A stretch of 64,000 nucleotides of DNA, taken from contig PCUU01000092.1 in NCBI GenBank assembly GCA_002786855.1, positions 32,484 through 96,483 of the forward strand, given 5' to 3'. This document shows positions 43,258-52,933 of the stretch, piece by piece. Made by a program: the position numbers and the translations under genes. Origin of the DNA: Cytophagales bacterium CG12_big_fil_rev_8_21_14_0_65_40_12. GTDB taxonomy: Bacteria; Bacteroidota; Bacteroidia; Cytophagales; Cyclobacteriaceae. The notes under the pieces are model-generated. The model was given only the letters and a program-made list of their open reading frames with translations. It ran no database searches and was not told where the DNA came from. Position 1 is the stretch's first letter. Every line of letters starts with the position of its first letter.

Positions 43258-44219
43258 GATTTTTTGACGCCAATGGAATCTTCTAAAATATAGTCATTGC
43301 TTCGATGAGAATTCATGGTCATCATTTCGCCTAAAAACCCAGCCAGAAACAATTGAACTCCTACAATAATGGCCGCAATGGCCAAAAAGAATAACGGCTG
43401 GTCGACAACATCGCGGTAAACATTGGTTTTTGTAATATATATAGCTCTAATTTTTACCCAGCCAATCCAGCCTACGAACAAAAAGCCCAACATGAAGGAG
43501 ATTGTACCCAGTGTACCGAAAAAATGCATTGGCTTTTTCTTGTACCTAGAAACAAATGAGATGGAGATTAAGTCGAGAAAACCATTGATGAAGCGTTCGA
43601 GACCAAACTTGGTAGTGCCATATTTCCTAGCCCTGTGTTCTACTACTTTTTCTCCGATTTTAGCGAAACCATTTCTTTTCGCAATGACAGGGATATAGCG
43701 ATGCATTTCGCCATAAACATCCAAGGTCCTTACCAAACGTTGATCGTAGGCCTTCAACCCACAGTTAAAATCATGCAACTTAATTCCCGAAAGTATACGG
43801 GTGACTCCATTAAAGAATTTGGACGGGATGGTTTTGGAAATAGGGTCGTGCCTTTTCTTTTTCCAGCCCGACACCAAGTGATAGCCCTCTTTGATCATTT
43901 GATAGAGTCCTGGAATTTCATCAGGACTGTCTTGGAGATCGGCATCCATGGTAATGACCACATCGCCAAGCGCATGTTTGAACCCGATATTGAGCGCTGC
44001 GGATTTTCCGTAGTTACGATTGAATTTGAGCGCTTTAATTGGATAATCAGCAGCCAATTTTTCAATGACTGCCCACGAGCCGTCCGAGCTCCCATCATCT
44101 ACCATGATTATTTCATAAGTTAAGCCGTGTTCAATCATGACACGGCTTATCCAATTTGTGAGTTCTGGCAATGATTCCTCTTCATTAAAAAGAGGTATAA
44201 CTACTGAAATTTGTATCAA
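43254..44219 (-). CDS. Polyprenyl-phosphate glycosyltransferase (GT2, GtrB/DPM1-like)
   Basis: 321-aa enzyme that would load a sugar onto undecaprenyl phosphate. ISVVIPLFNEEESLPEL and IIMVDDGSSDGSW are the nucleotide-binding part, and VITMDADLQDSPDEIPGL carries the metal-binding DAD. Two C-terminal TM helices (FFGTLGTISFMLGFLFVGWIGW and PLFFLAIAAIIVGVQLFLAGFLGE) are typical of GtrB. TTG is the only sensible start and gives LIQISVVIPLFNEEES; a stop lies just upstream. Confidence 0.9.
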   Translation of the reverse strand: MIQISVVIPLFNEEESLPELTNWISRVMIEHGLTYEIIMVDDGSSDGSWAVIEKLAADYPIKALKFNRNYGKSAALNIGFKHALGDVVITMDADLQDSPDEIPGLYQMIKEGYHLVSGWKKKRHDPISKTIPSKFFNGVTRILSGIKLHDFNCGLKAYDQRLVRTLDVYGEMHRYIPVIAKRNGFAKIGEKVVEHRARKYGTTKFGLERFINGFLDLISISFVSRYKKKPMHFFGTLGTISFMLGFLFVGWIGWVKIRAIYITKTNVYRDVVDQPLFFLAIAAIIVGVQLFLAGFLGEMMTMNSHRSNDYILEDSIGVKKS

Positions 44220-44223
44220 AATG

Positions 44224-44733
44224 TTAATATTCGTCTTCTCCGTTTTTCATTATGGCAGAAACAATCGCTCCCCATATTAATCCACCTAATACCACAACGA
44301 CAACCCCTAAAATCAGTCCTAATTCTGGGTTTGAGAAACCAGACATGAATCGTGAGGATTGCTCAATCTGCTCTTCAGTCATTCCTTGTTCTCTCCAAGT
44401 ATCATTCATGATCTGTTTCATTCTTTCCATATATTCAGGATCGATGAATTTTATGTAGATGTAGCTTATCACTGATCTCATAACTCCAGCGATTGCAGCA
44501 GCCCCAAGGCTTATTCTGAAACCCTCTCCAAATGACATCAATCCGCCATTTTCAGTTTTGAATTCCTTACAAGCCAAAATGTACATTGCAATGGCAATTA
44601 CAATATTGACAATTTGCAACCAAGAAGGTTGTAGTTCCATGAGCATAGGAATCAAATTAACGACCGTACCTATTGCGCCATAAATGATCCCCCATTTTTT
44701 GATGACTTGACCTGTTGTGATTTGTTCTTCCAT
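44224..44733 (-). CDS. DUF4199 family membrane protein
   Basis: 169-aa membrane protein with four TM segments (GIIYGAIGTVVNLIPMLM, WLQIVNIVIAIAMYILACKEF, FRISLGAAAIAGVMRSVISYIYIKF and LGLILGVVVVVLGGLIWGAIVSAIM) and the DUF4199 pattern around KEFKTENGGLMSFGEGFR. It is 4 bp upstream of the GtrB-like gene on the same strand. A second, diverged DUF4199 gene lies just upstream. Function unknown. Confidence 0.8.
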   Translation of the reverse strand: MEEQITTGQVIKKWGIIYGAIGTVVNLIPMLMELQPSWLQIVNIVIAIAMYILACKEFKTENGGLMSFGEGFRISLGAAAIAGVMRSVISYIYIKFIDPEYMERMKQIMNDTWREQGMTEEQIEQSSRFMSGFSNPELGLILGVVVVVLGGLIWGAIVSAIMKNGEDEY

Positions 44734-44850
44734 GATTTCTTTTTTAAGGTTGATGGTTTGAAATTAACAATTTTTCGAAAGTAATGGATAACCCAAGCTA
44801 CGAAACCAGATTTTACTTAAACGTTTTAATGCAAGGATTAGCGAGCTAAA

Positions 44851-45384
44851 TCAAGCCTGATGCGTTCTGAGAAGAACGCTGAAAATGGGCGTCAGTACCA
44901 AACCAATCAACAAACGTTTAACAAAAGCATCAATCACCAAAACGCCAATGGTGGTATTTTGAAGTTTCGAGTATTGATCTAAATAACTCTCTTCACTTAA
45001 ACCAGCAACAATCATTTCTCGTCTTGACACCAAATCTTCCAGGGCTAATTTGATATACTCCCCTAAAAAATCAGGTTCTACCCACTGCATGAGCACGAAA
45101 AAGAAGAGAGAAAAACCAGCCGCAATCGTTAAATACACAATAAAACCAACGGTCATTCCTTGATAAAACCTAAGTGCTCCATTGTTTACGCTGTCTTTAT
45201 AATCCTTAATTGCTAAAAAAAGAAATACCCCAATCACAAAGACGTCCAACAAGAACGAAACAAGATTTCGCCATGGCTGCTGCCCCATTATATAAAACAC
45301 CACAAAAGCTAAAACGGTGAATAAAGCAGCCACCACACCATATTTAATGGCGAGTTTGCTTAGCGCAGGATTTACCTTAAACAT
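44851..45384 (-). CDS. DUF4199 family membrane protein (second copy)
   Basis: 177-aa membrane protein with four TM segments (AIKYGVVAALFTVLAFVVFYIM, LVSFLLDVFVIGVFLFLAIKDY, GMTVGFIVYLTIAAGFSLFFFVLM, DAFVKRLLIGLVLTPIFSVLL) and the family motif KDYKDSVNNGALRFYQGMTVGF. Start at MFKVNP is preferred: ATGTTTAA overlaps the end of the upstream dihydroorotase-like gene by 8 bp, a coupling overlap; an ATG 6 codons earlier also fits. Function unknown. Confidence 0.8.
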   Translation of the reverse strand: MFKVNPALSKLAIKYGVVAALFTVLAFVVFYIMGQQPWRNLVSFLLDVFVIGVFLFLAIKDYKDSVNNGALRFYQGMTVGFIVYLTIAAGFSLFFFVLMQWVEPDFLGEYIKLALEDLVSRREMIVAGLSEESYLDQYSKLQNTTIGVLVIDAFVKRLLIGLVLTPIFSVLLRTHQA

Positions 45385-46636
45385 GCTGAATAAGGTTACC
45401 ATTGTTTACAATACCCACTACTTTCCCTTTTAAACTTTGATTGATAAAGGGAGAAGCCACAGACTTTGATTGATTCGTGGCGGCATTGTATTTCCATTCC
45501 AGAGCAGGAGAAAATAGAGTAAGATTGGCCCTTTCACCTTCTTTAATCATGGGAATTTCTAAACCTAGAATTTTCCTTGGGGCAATGGTGATTTTTTCCA
45601 ATTGACTTTCGGCACGGTCTCCAAAAGCCTTCAATAAAGCTGGATAGAAGGTTTGAAGTCCAATTACACCGAAATCAGCCAAATCAAATTCTAGTTGCTT
45701 ACTTTCTTGGTCGTGTGGCTGGTGGTCGCTTACAATTACATCAATCGTACCGTCCAAAACGCCTTCAATCAAAGCTTGCCTATCGGCTTCTTTCCTAAAA
45801 GGTGGATTAACCTTAAAATTGGTGTCGAAATCGGATAAGTGCTCATCGGTGAAAATCAAATAATGAATTCCGACATCGGCAGTAACATTTAGGCCTTGTG
45901 CCTTGGCTTCTCTTATTCTTCGAACCGCTCCGGCCGAAGAAATCAAACTGAAGTGGATTTTACCCCCCGCATATTTTAATAATTCCAAATCGCGGTCAAT
46001 CATGATTTCCTCTGCGAGTTCTGGCATTCCCTTCATGCCTAAGCTTGTGCTCATAATTCCTTCATGCATCGTACCGAAGGCCGTGAGCATTTTATCTTCG
46101 GGCCTATTGATGAGCACGCCACCAAAAGTCTGAAGGTACTGCAAGCTCTTAAGCAAAATATCGGTATGCCAAATCGGCTCTGTACCATCAGTAAAGGCTA
46201 CTGCCCCGGCAGTATGGAGATCGATCATCTCTGTCAAATCCTTACCGTGACAACCGAGGGTCACGGCTGCTGCTGGATGTAAATTCACGGTGGCGGTTTT
46301 GTTCCACTTGTGGAAATAACTGATGCTATTCTTATTCGAGATGACAGGATCTGTATTTGGCAAAACCAGAACTTCCGTAAAGCCACCCGCAGCTGCCGCA
46401 GCAGCGCCAGAGTCCAAATCTTCTTTATGTTCTTTACCAGGATCGGGAATGAGCGATCGCATATCAAACCATCCTGGCGAAACCCTAAGGTCGGGCTGTT
46501 CAATGACCAAGCCATCAAAATCTATGTGATCATTGATCTTTTGAATGAAGCCGTTATTAACGAGAATGTCTTTAACTAATGAATGATGGGGAGATGAAGG
46601 ATCGAAAATCTTTGCACCACGGATAAGGAATTCCAT
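45377..46636 (-). CDS. Dihydroorotase homologue lacking most metal ligands (PyrC'-like pseudoenzyme)
   Basis: 419-aa amidohydrolase-fold protein. Residues expected to be the HxH metal pair in G-x-I-D-x-H-V-H are Arg60 and Leu62 in SPGWFDMRSLIPDPG. The His of the HAED motif is replaced (LINRPED, 176-181), and the second His of the HxxHxS motif is Leu231 (HFSLISS). The late IVSDHQPHD (Asp304) is retained. This pattern matches catalytically dead PyrC' proteins known to stabilise aspartate carbamoyltransferase, but whether it does so here is inference. An enzyme-type dihydroorotase is encoded 11 kb away. It starts one base after the BatA-like gene's stop. Confidence 0.8.
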   Translation of the reverse strand: MEFLIRGAKIFDPSSPHHSLVKDILVNNGFIQKINDHIDFDGLVIEQPDLRVSPGWFDMRSLIPDPGKEHKEDLDSGAAAAAAGGFTEVLVLPNTDPVISNKNSISYFHKWNKTATVNLHPAAAVTLGCHGKDLTEMIDLHTAGAVAFTDGTEPIWHTDILLKSLQYLQTFGGVLINRPEDKMLTAFGTMHEGIMSTSLGMKGMPELAEEIMIDRDLELLKYAGGKIHFSLISSAGAVRRIREAKAQGLNVTADVGIHYLIFTDEHLSDFDTNFKVNPPFRKEADRQALIEGVLDGTIDVIVSDHQPHDQESKQLEFDLADFGVIGLQTFYPALLKAFGDRAESQLEKITIAPRKILGLEIPMIKEGERANLTLFSPALEWKYNAATNQSKSVASPFINQSLKGKVVGIVNNGNLIQHV

Positions 46637-46637
46637 A

Positions 46638-48647
46638 TCACAAATATCGGATTAAAATTATTTCTGCAAAAAGAAAAAATAAAGACAGCATCAGGGCATA
46701 TTTCCATAGCTCAATTCCCTTCACTCCTGAAGTCAATTCACGGTCAACATCGATGGCCTCTGATGCGCTAATGACATAGATATGTGGGGATTGTGCTATT
46801 TCTGCAAGCTCATCCGAGGAATACCGCAGCACAGAAGATTCAGATTTTGAGGCATTAAAAGCCAATGTCCCAATCTCTTGATCGCCTGCCTTCAGTTGAT
46901 AACTGCCTGCACTAAGCTCATCTTTAGGCACCTCCAAAATTAAACTCTTACCAGAAATCCGCTGATCTGGTGTTATTTTCTTATCTCCATTCTCCAAAGT
47001 CAGAATGTCGTCCGCAGAAAGTGCCACTTCTAATGGATAGACTATCGTTTGTTCGTCTGTCAAATAATAGGGCCTGGATAAGTTCACTTTACTGCCCAAA
47101 GCAAGCTTGTACATGATTGGAACGAAAAGCGAATGGCTCGGAAAACCTGTGGCAGTGTCGCTAAAATCTGTAGAGAAAAAATAAACATTGCCTTTGGGTG
47201 CGGCAGCCTTGGATAGAAAATCGCGACCATTTTTAAAACTTAACACCGCCAATTCACTATTCATTAATCTAAATTTATTGGATGCATCAGGCATTGAAAT
47301 GGACTCATTTTGTGCTTCGAAAATGCCATCGAAAAAGGGATTTTGAAAGTTGGGTTGTGCCAATTCAAGCCTTTCCTCTGAGTCATTTCTTACAGAAAGC
47401 CCAAGCTCCGCATACATTTGAGCTGCGCCTTCTTCAGAAGGGATGATCAGCACCGTAGCATTCGCCTCGAGCACTTTATTCAGAGACGCAATAAGTTGAT
47501 TGGAAAAATTTGGCAATTGATTCAAAATGATGATATCGGCCAAAACCAATTGTGCATTGTCCAAATTGTTGATATCGAAGGATTGATAATTGAAGAGTTC
47601 ATTCTCATCAAAAAGCTGCTTTACATAGGGACTTGATTTTGATCCTCTTACCTCATGAACCGCCACCTTTTCTATATTATTGAGCGTAAGGTTAAAGTCA
47701 TTATCGAAAAGCACCTTTGGATCTTCTAAAGTGATTTTAACTTTATTCAAACCGTTGGCCTTGGGATCAATTTCAAAAGTATACTCTTGTGTACCATTTG
47801 CCGAAACATCGATTTGAGCAGTGCTCGCCAGCTGATCACCATAAAAAAGTCTGAGGTTTACCTTCTCAAAGTCTTCAGTTCCTTCATTTCTCACTACCAC
47901 TTTCAGCTCATTCTTCATTGCTCCCATCAGAAAGCTATTGGCTAAATAAGCTGTATCGAAGTATAGATTACTGCTGATGTCACTTTCAACCGGAAGCAAA
48001 TAGTAATTTCGGGTGGTGTCATTGATAATTGGATCAAGGGCAATCTCCTGGTTTTTCTGAAAGTCACTGACCAAATAAACATCGCCTCTGAATGAGCTTG
48101 CCGCAATTCTTGATTGGATTTCAGCTGGGCTGCGACCGATTCCTGACAATTGCATTTCTGTAAACCTGTCCTTCATTGTTGCTGCCGTATAGCTCGTATT
48201 GAGAGAGTTACCGTAGCCGTTTTCTAAGAATTTGAATTTTGCCGATTCTGGATAAGCCCCAACGACCCCATTTGCCAATGAAAAAGCCACATCAAATGCA
48301 GATTGTTGGTTATTGACCGGCATGTCCATGCTCATGGAGTTATCTAGGTAAATCAATGCCTCATCGCTCAATTCAAGTGTATTGTTCTTGTCTTTAAAGA
48401 TGGGTTGGGCGAATGCAAAAATCAGAAATGAGATAAACAGCAGCCTAGAAGCCAGTATCAAGAGTTCAACAGGTTTTCTCTTCGAAGAAGTTTCTTCTTT
48501 CACCCTCTTAAGCAAGGCGATGTTTGAAAACTGGATTTTTTTAACCCTTCTAAAATTAAAGAGATGGATGATCACAGGAATGGCCAACGCCAACAGTCCC
48601 CAGAGCAAAAGGGGGTTGAGAAACGATAAAACGGAGTAAACTGTCAA
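46638..48647 (-). CDS. BatA/aerotolerance-type membrane protein with vWA-like region
   Basis: 669-aa protein. Residues 9-75 match the BatA N-terminal domain with TM helices (LNPLLLWGLLALAIPVIIHLFNFRR and PVELLILASRLLFISFLIFAFAQPI). A von Willebrand-like strand follows (DEALIYLDNSMSMDMPV). A long exported part and a C-terminal TM (KYALMLSLFFLFAEIILIRYL) complete it. A TTG start is the only in-frame choice, since a stop lies four codons upstream. It may be part of the envelope-linked Bat-type machinery; its role is not established. Adjacent (1 bp) to the pyrC'-like gene, so cotranscribed. Confidence 0.75.
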   Translation of the reverse strand: MTVYSVLSFLNPLLLWGLLALAIPVIIHLFNFRRVKKIQFSNIALLKRVKEETSSKRKPVELLILASRLLFISFLIFAFAQPIFKDKNNTLELSDEALIYLDNSMSMDMPVNNQQSAFDVAFSLANGVVGAYPESAKFKFLENGYGNSLNTSYTAATMKDRFTEMQLSGIGRSPAEIQSRIAASSFRGDVYLVSDFQKNQEIALDPIINDTTRNYYLLPVESDISSNLYFDTAYLANSFLMGAMKNELKVVVRNEGTEDFEKVNLRLFYGDQLASTAQIDVSANGTQEYTFEIDPKANGLNKVKITLEDPKVLFDNDFNLTLNNIEKVAVHEVRGSKSSPYVKQLFDENELFNYQSFDINNLDNAQLVLADIIILNQLPNFSNQLIASLNKVLEANATVLIIPSEEGAAQMYAELGLSVRNDSEERLELAQPNFQNPFFDGIFEAQNESISMPDASNKFRLMNSELAVLSFKNGRDFLSKAAAPKGNVYFFSTDFSDTATGFPSHSLFVPIMYKLALGSKVNLSRPYYLTDEQTIVYPLEVALSADDILTLENGDKKITPDQRISGKSLILEVPKDELSAGSYQLKAGDQEIGTLAFNASKSESSVLRYSSDELAEIAQSPHIYVISASEAIDVDRELTSGVKGIELWKYALMLSLFFLFAEIILIRYL

Positions 48648-48798
48648 AGCGGGTTAATTATGCTAAGCTTTAAAACCATAACTACGCAAAAATTGATTTG
48701 AATATACAGTAAGCAGCGAAATTTATTCGAGTGGTTAAATTAATAGGTTTTGATGAGTGCTGCCTGCAACATCAAATTTAAAATTCATCAGGATAAAA

Positions 48799-48830
48799 TT
48801 TGCTATACATCATAATACGATGTATCATTG
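48799..48830 (+). promoter_or_regulatory. Promoter and operator of the second PadR operon
   Basis: TTTG (48799-48802) and TATCATTG (48823-48830, one mismatch to TANNTTTG) are 20 bp apart. A perfect 7-bp inverted repeat ATACATC / GATGTAT with a 7-nt spacer (48805-48825) sits between and partly over them. The transcription start would fall very near the chosen ATG, so the mRNA may be almost leaderless. Link to the PadR protein is inference. Confidence 0.6.
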
Positions 48831-48834
48831 TTCT

Positions 48835-49176
48835 ATGTATTCACGAGAACTATTAAAAGGCATACTCAAACCCATTATTTTGAAGCTACTTTCCGAAGAA
48901 GAAAAAATGTACGGTTATGAAATTGTACAGAAAGTAAAGGAAAAAACAGAAGGTAAATTACTGATCAAGGAAGGCTCTCTTTATCCAACCCTTCACGCGC
49001 TTACTACTGAAGGATATTTAACTACAGAATCAGTAATAGTAGATAGCAGAACAAGAAAATACTACTCGCTCACAAATAAGGGGAAGGGTTTGGCAATACC
49101 AGCAATTCAAGAATTGTTCGACTTTCAAGCGACATTGAAGCTCATATTTGGCAATAAAAATCCAGCTATCTCATGA
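48835..49176 (+). CDS. PadR-family transcriptional regulator (second)
   Basis: 113-aa winged-helix repressor. MYSRELLKGILKPIILKLLSEEEKMYGYEIVQKV, EGSLYPTLHALTTEGYLTTE and DSRTRKYYSLTNKG are the PadR signature. This start is preferred over one 26 codons upstream because the promoter and palindrome lie between them. Overlaps the next gene by 4 bp (ATGA), which encodes a membrane protein, the usual PadR-partner layout. Confidence 0.9.
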   Translation: MYSRELLKGILKPIILKLLSEEEKMYGYEIVQKVKEKTEGKLLIKEGSLYPTLHALTTEGYLTTESVIVDSRTRKYYSLTNKGKGLAIPAIQELFDFQATLKLIFGNKNPAIS

Positions 49177-49763
49177 TCAATCAAGCACAAACCAAAATTA
49201 TACGGGACTACCTTTTAGGTGAAGGATTCACCCATGTGGATTTGCTCGATGATTTGGCTGATCACATTTCGTGCAAAATCGAAATGCTTCTCACGGATTC
49301 AGACATAAGCTTCGAAAATGCACTTTTGATAGCACGACAGGAGGTGATACCTGATTATGCCCTTCAAATTGAAGATGATTTAAAATTTCTAACCACTAAA
49401 AAACAAAATACCATGATTAAGAAACTCGCATTTATTGGAGGCTACGCAAGTGCAGTATGCCTTTGTTTGTCTATTCTCTTTTTTAGTCAGTCATTACTAG
49501 GTTCAAAAAGATCTCAACTGAAAATAGAAGCCACACAAGTTGAAATGATGATGGAAAATCAGATGAATGGAGAAGTATCAGCTAGCAATATCAGCTCAGA
49601 TTTGACAGAATATCACAGACGTAATCTCATCTCATCTTTCAATAAATTTGAGATGGCCGAGACCTTCCTTATCATATCATTCGCGCTATTTGCTGTGTTC
49701 TATCTCCCGTATAAGTTCTACAGCAACTATCAAAGGACTGATCAAGAATTCTATCATGCATAA
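49173..49763 (+). CDS. Membrane protein encoded with PadR
   Basis: 196-aa protein with an N-terminal cytoplasmic helical domain (IIRDYLLGEGFTHVDLLDDLADHISCKIEMLLTD) resembling the helical region of PadR-linked membrane proteins, and two TM helices (LAFIGGYASAVCLCLSILFF and AETFLIISFALFAVFYLPYKFY) flanking a periplasmic loop. Translationally coupled to PadR by ATGA. It is probably the regulator's main target. Function otherwise unknown. Confidence 0.75.
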   Translation: MINQAQTKIIRDYLLGEGFTHVDLLDDLADHISCKIEMLLTDSDISFENALLIARQEVIPDYALQIEDDLKFLTTKKQNTMIKKLAFIGGYASAVCLCLSILFFSQSLLGSKRSQLKIEATQVEMMMENQMNGEVSASNISSDLTEYHRRNLISSFNKFEMAETFLIISFALFAVFYLPYKFYSNYQRTDQEFYHA

Positions 49764-49765
49764 TC

Positions 49766-49803
49766 AAAAAAGGCCTCGCTAATTATTTAGCGAGGCCTTT
49801 TCG
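49766..49803. terminator. Bidirectional Rho-independent terminator
   Basis: Stem GGCCTCGCTAA / TTAGCGAGGCC plus flanking A/T pairs, with a 4-nt loop, between the PadR partner gene and the convergent gcvP gene. Confidence 0.9.
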
Positions 49804-49820
49804 TTTTCTAGGTGCAAATA

Positions 49821-52724
49821 TTAAGCTGTTGCCTCTTCAGGAGCATAATCCTCAACAGGAATACAGCTGCACATTAAGTTTCTATCGCCATAAGCCGAAT
49901 CGATTCTTGCTACTGCTGGCCAGAACTTGGCTTCTTTTACATATTCAGCAGGCCAAACCGCTTTCTCTCTAGAATAAGGTCTCTCCCATTGGCCTTCAAG
50001 CACCATGGACTGTGTATGAGGCGCATTTACCAAAACGTTATCCTCTTGGCTCGCCATTCCGTCAGCAATCTCTCTGATTTCTTCACGGATGCTCAACATC
50101 GCATCGCAGAAACGATCCAATTCAACTTTAGATTCTGATTCTGTTGGCTCAATCATCAAAGTTCCCGCTACAGGGAAAGATACTGTTGGCGCATGGAAAC
50201 CATAATCCATTAGTCTCTTCGCAATATCCGTCACCTCAACTTTATAAGCTTTGAAATCGCGACAATCCACGATCATCTCATGAGCACACCTGCCTTTAGA
50301 GCCTGCGTATAAAATTTTATACTCCTTCTCTAGTCTAGCCTTAATATAGTTAGCATTTAGAATGGCGATTTTAGTCGCATTGGTCAATCCTTCGGCACCC
50401 ATCATAGCGATGTAGGCATAAGAGATGGTCAAGATGCTGGCACTGCCCCAAGGCGCTCCAGAAATAGACGTAATCGCATGCTCATTTCCCATATCAACTA
50501 CTGCACTACCTGGAAGGAACGGTGCGAGATGAGATCTTACTCCGATTGGGCCCATGCCTGGCCCACCTCCACCATGAGGAATACAGAAAGTTTTATGAAG
50601 ATTCAAGTGGCAAACGTCAGCACCAATGATACCTGGGCTGGTCAAACCAACTTGAGCATTCATGTTAGCTCCATCCATATACACCTGACCACCATGCTGA
50701 TGGATCAATGCGCAAATATCTTTGATGCTTTCTTCGAAAACTCCGTGGGTAGATGGATAAGTCACCATCAATGCCGCTAAGTTTTCGCTATTTTCTTCAA
50801 CACGAAGTTTAAGATCATCCATATCGATGTTTCCGCGCTCATCGCACTTCACAAGTACTACGGACATGCCCGCCATTACTGCTGAAGCTGGGTTAGTGCC
50901 GTGTGCAGAAGTAGGAATAATGGCCACCGTTCTGTGATGATCTCCTCTGCTTTGATGATAAGCACGGATTACCATAAGCCCTGCATATTCTCCCTGAGCA
51001 CCAGAGTTGGGCTGTAAAGAAACATCATCAAAACCAGTGATTTCAGAAAGCCAATCTACTAAATCATTGAACATCATTTGATATCCTCGGGTCTGGTAAA
51101 GTGGTGCAAATGGGTGAATTCCACCGAATTCTGGCCAAGTAACAGGGGCCATTTCAGCCGTGGCATTCAACTTCATGGTACATGATCCTAACGAGATCAT
51201 TGAATGTACCAATGACAAATCTTTACTTTCTAACTTCTTGATATAACGAAGCATTTCATGCTCAGAATGATACTGATTGAACACAGGATGTGTCATAAAA
51301 TCAGTAACTCTTTCTAGTCCATTTGGTAATTCAACTTCTAAGTCAGAAGCTTCTTTATCCAAATCGAACTTCAAAACTTGACCAGTAGCTTCGGCAAAAA
51401 CCGCAAGAATAGCTTCAATGTCTTCAACTCGAGTCGTTTCATCTACCGCAATACCGATATCTCCATTTTCGAAATAGCGGAAATTCATTTCAGCTACTTC
51501 TGCTATGGTCTTAATCTTATCTGCTAATGAAGATTCTGCTTCAATTCTCAAGGTATCAAAATAGACTTCATTCAATTGTTTGAAGTTCAATGAGGCCAAA
51601 CCTTTTTCCAACAACTTCGCGAAGCCATGAATTTTTAAAGCGATATGCTTGATTCCTTTAGAACCATGATATACGCCATACATTCCAGCCATTACACCAA
51701 GCAATACCTGAGCTGTACAGATATTAGAAGTTGCTTTTTCTCTTCTAATGTGCTGCTCTCTTGTCTGAAGCGCCATTCTATACGCCTTGTTGCCTTGGCT
51801 ATCGATAGAGACCCCGATGATTCTGCCGGGAATTTGGCGCTTAAATTCATCTTTAGTAGCGAAGTAAGCCGCGTGCGGCCCGCCATAGCCCATTGGCACA
51901 CCAAATCTTTGAGTAGTACCCACCACAGCATCGGCACCCATTTCTCCCGGAGGGGTTAAAATGGCCAATGACATTAAATCAGCAGCAGCGGTCACGAACA
52001 CATTGTTTTCATGAGCACTTTCTATGAAAGATTTAAAGTCTAAAACTTTACCGTCACCAGCAGGATATTGATAAAGCACACCATAAAGGTCGCTTCTTGT
52101 AAGATCAAGTTTATCAATTGGCCCTACTTCTAGATTGATTCCAACAGGGTTCGAACGTGTCTTTAAAAGATCAATGGTCTGTGGGAAGGTATTTTCATCT
52201 ACAAAGAAAGTATGGGCATCTTTCTTTTCCTTTTTACGCTGGCCCGAGAACATGAACATGGCTTCTGCTGCCGCAGTAGCCTCATCTAACAAAGAAGCAT
52301 TGGCGATGGCCATGCCCGTTAAATCCATCACCATCGTTTGAAAATTGATCAAAGCCTCTAATCTGCCTTGGGCAATTTCTGCTTGGTATGGAGTGTAAGC
52401 CGTGTACCACCCTGGGTTTTCTAAAATATTTCTTTGGATTACGCCAGGAACAATGGTGTCATAATAACCCATTCCGATATATGACTTGAACAACTTGTTC
52501 TGCGCGGCAATGTGTCTTAAATCCTTTAAAAACTGAAATTCCGATTTTGGAAGAGGAAGGTTGAGCGGTTTAGCCATTCTAATGCCCGCTGGCACAGTTT
52601 CTTCAATTAAAGCATCAAGGCTCGAAAGGCCTATCTCTTTCAACATTTCTGCCACTTCAATTTGATCCGGGCCGTTGTGTCGGTCTTCAAATTTTTGGGT
52701 CTTTCTTAAATCAATCTTAGTCAT
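49821..52724 (-). CDS. gcvP: Glycine dehydrogenase (decarboxylating), P-protein
   Basis: 967-aa PLP enzyme of the glycine cleavage system, releasing CO2 and passing the aminomethyl group to H-protein. The PLP lysine is Lys711 in [19 protein letters not shown], and both homologous halves are fused (single-chain type). The chosen ATG has GGAGGA 9 nt upstream; an ATG 16 codons earlier would lie on the promoter, since TACATTTG (-7 element, minus strand 52779-52772) overlaps it. gcvT, gcvH and lpd are not in the window. Confidence 0.95.
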   Translation of the reverse strand: MTKIDLRKTQKFEDRHNGPDQIEVAEMLKEIGLSSLDALIEETVPAGIRMAKPLNLPLPKSEFQFLKDLRHIAAQNKLFKSYIGMGYYDTIVPGVIQRNILENPGWYTAYTPYQAEIAQGRLEALINFQTMVMDLTGMAIANASLLDEATAAAEAMFMFSGQRKKEKKDAHTFFVDENTFPQTIDLLKTRSNPVGINLEVGPIDKLDLTRSDLYGVLYQYPAGDGKVLDFKSFIESAHENNVFVTAAADLMSLAILTPPGEMGADAVVGTTQRFGVPMGYGGPHAAYFATKDEFKRQIPGRIIGVSIDSQGNKAYRMALQTREQHIRREKATSNICTAQVLLGVMAGMYGVYHGSKGIKHIALKIHGFAKLLEKGLASLNFKQLNEVYFDTLRIEAESSLADKIKTIAEVAEMNFRYFENGDIGIAVDETTRVEDIEAILAVFAEATGQVLKFDLDKEASDLEVELPNGLERVTDFMTHPVFNQYHSEHEMLRYIKKLESKDLSLVHSMISLGSCTMKLNATAEMAPVTWPEFGGIHPFAPLYQTRGYQMMFNDLVDWLSEITGFDDVSLQPNSGAQGEYAGLMVIRAYHQSRGDHHRTVAIIPTSAHGTNPASAVMAGMSVVLVKCDERGNIDMDDLKLRVEENSENLAALMVTYPSTHGVFEESIKDICALIHQHGGQVYMDGANMNAQVGLTSPGIIGADVCHLNLHKTFCIPHGGGGPGMGPIGVRSHLAPFLPGSAVVDMGNEHAITSISGAPWGSASILTISYAYIAMMGAEGLTNATKIAILNANYIKARLEKEYKILYAGSKGRCAHEMIVDCRDFKAYKVEVTDIAKRLMDYGFHAPTVSFPVAGTLMIEPTESESKVELDRFCDAMLSIREEIREIADGMASQEDNVLVNAPHTQSMVLEGQWERPYSREKAVWPAEYVKEAKFWPAVARIDSAYGDRNLMCSCIPVEDYAPEEATA

Positions 52725-52933
52725 ATCCTGTCCTCCAATAATAGGTAAAATCTCTCCTTTCAAAAGATGCACAAATGTAAGAGACTAAGGTTTGAAATCC
52801 TTAGTTTTCTCACCAAAAAAGTCTGACCGTCAAAACCTAAAAGTAGGCCAGCAGTGTAACTAATCTGATGTGCTTTTAATTATTTTTCTAGCTTTGAAAA
52901 ATTAAAAAACTACAACATTAAAACTTAAACTCA

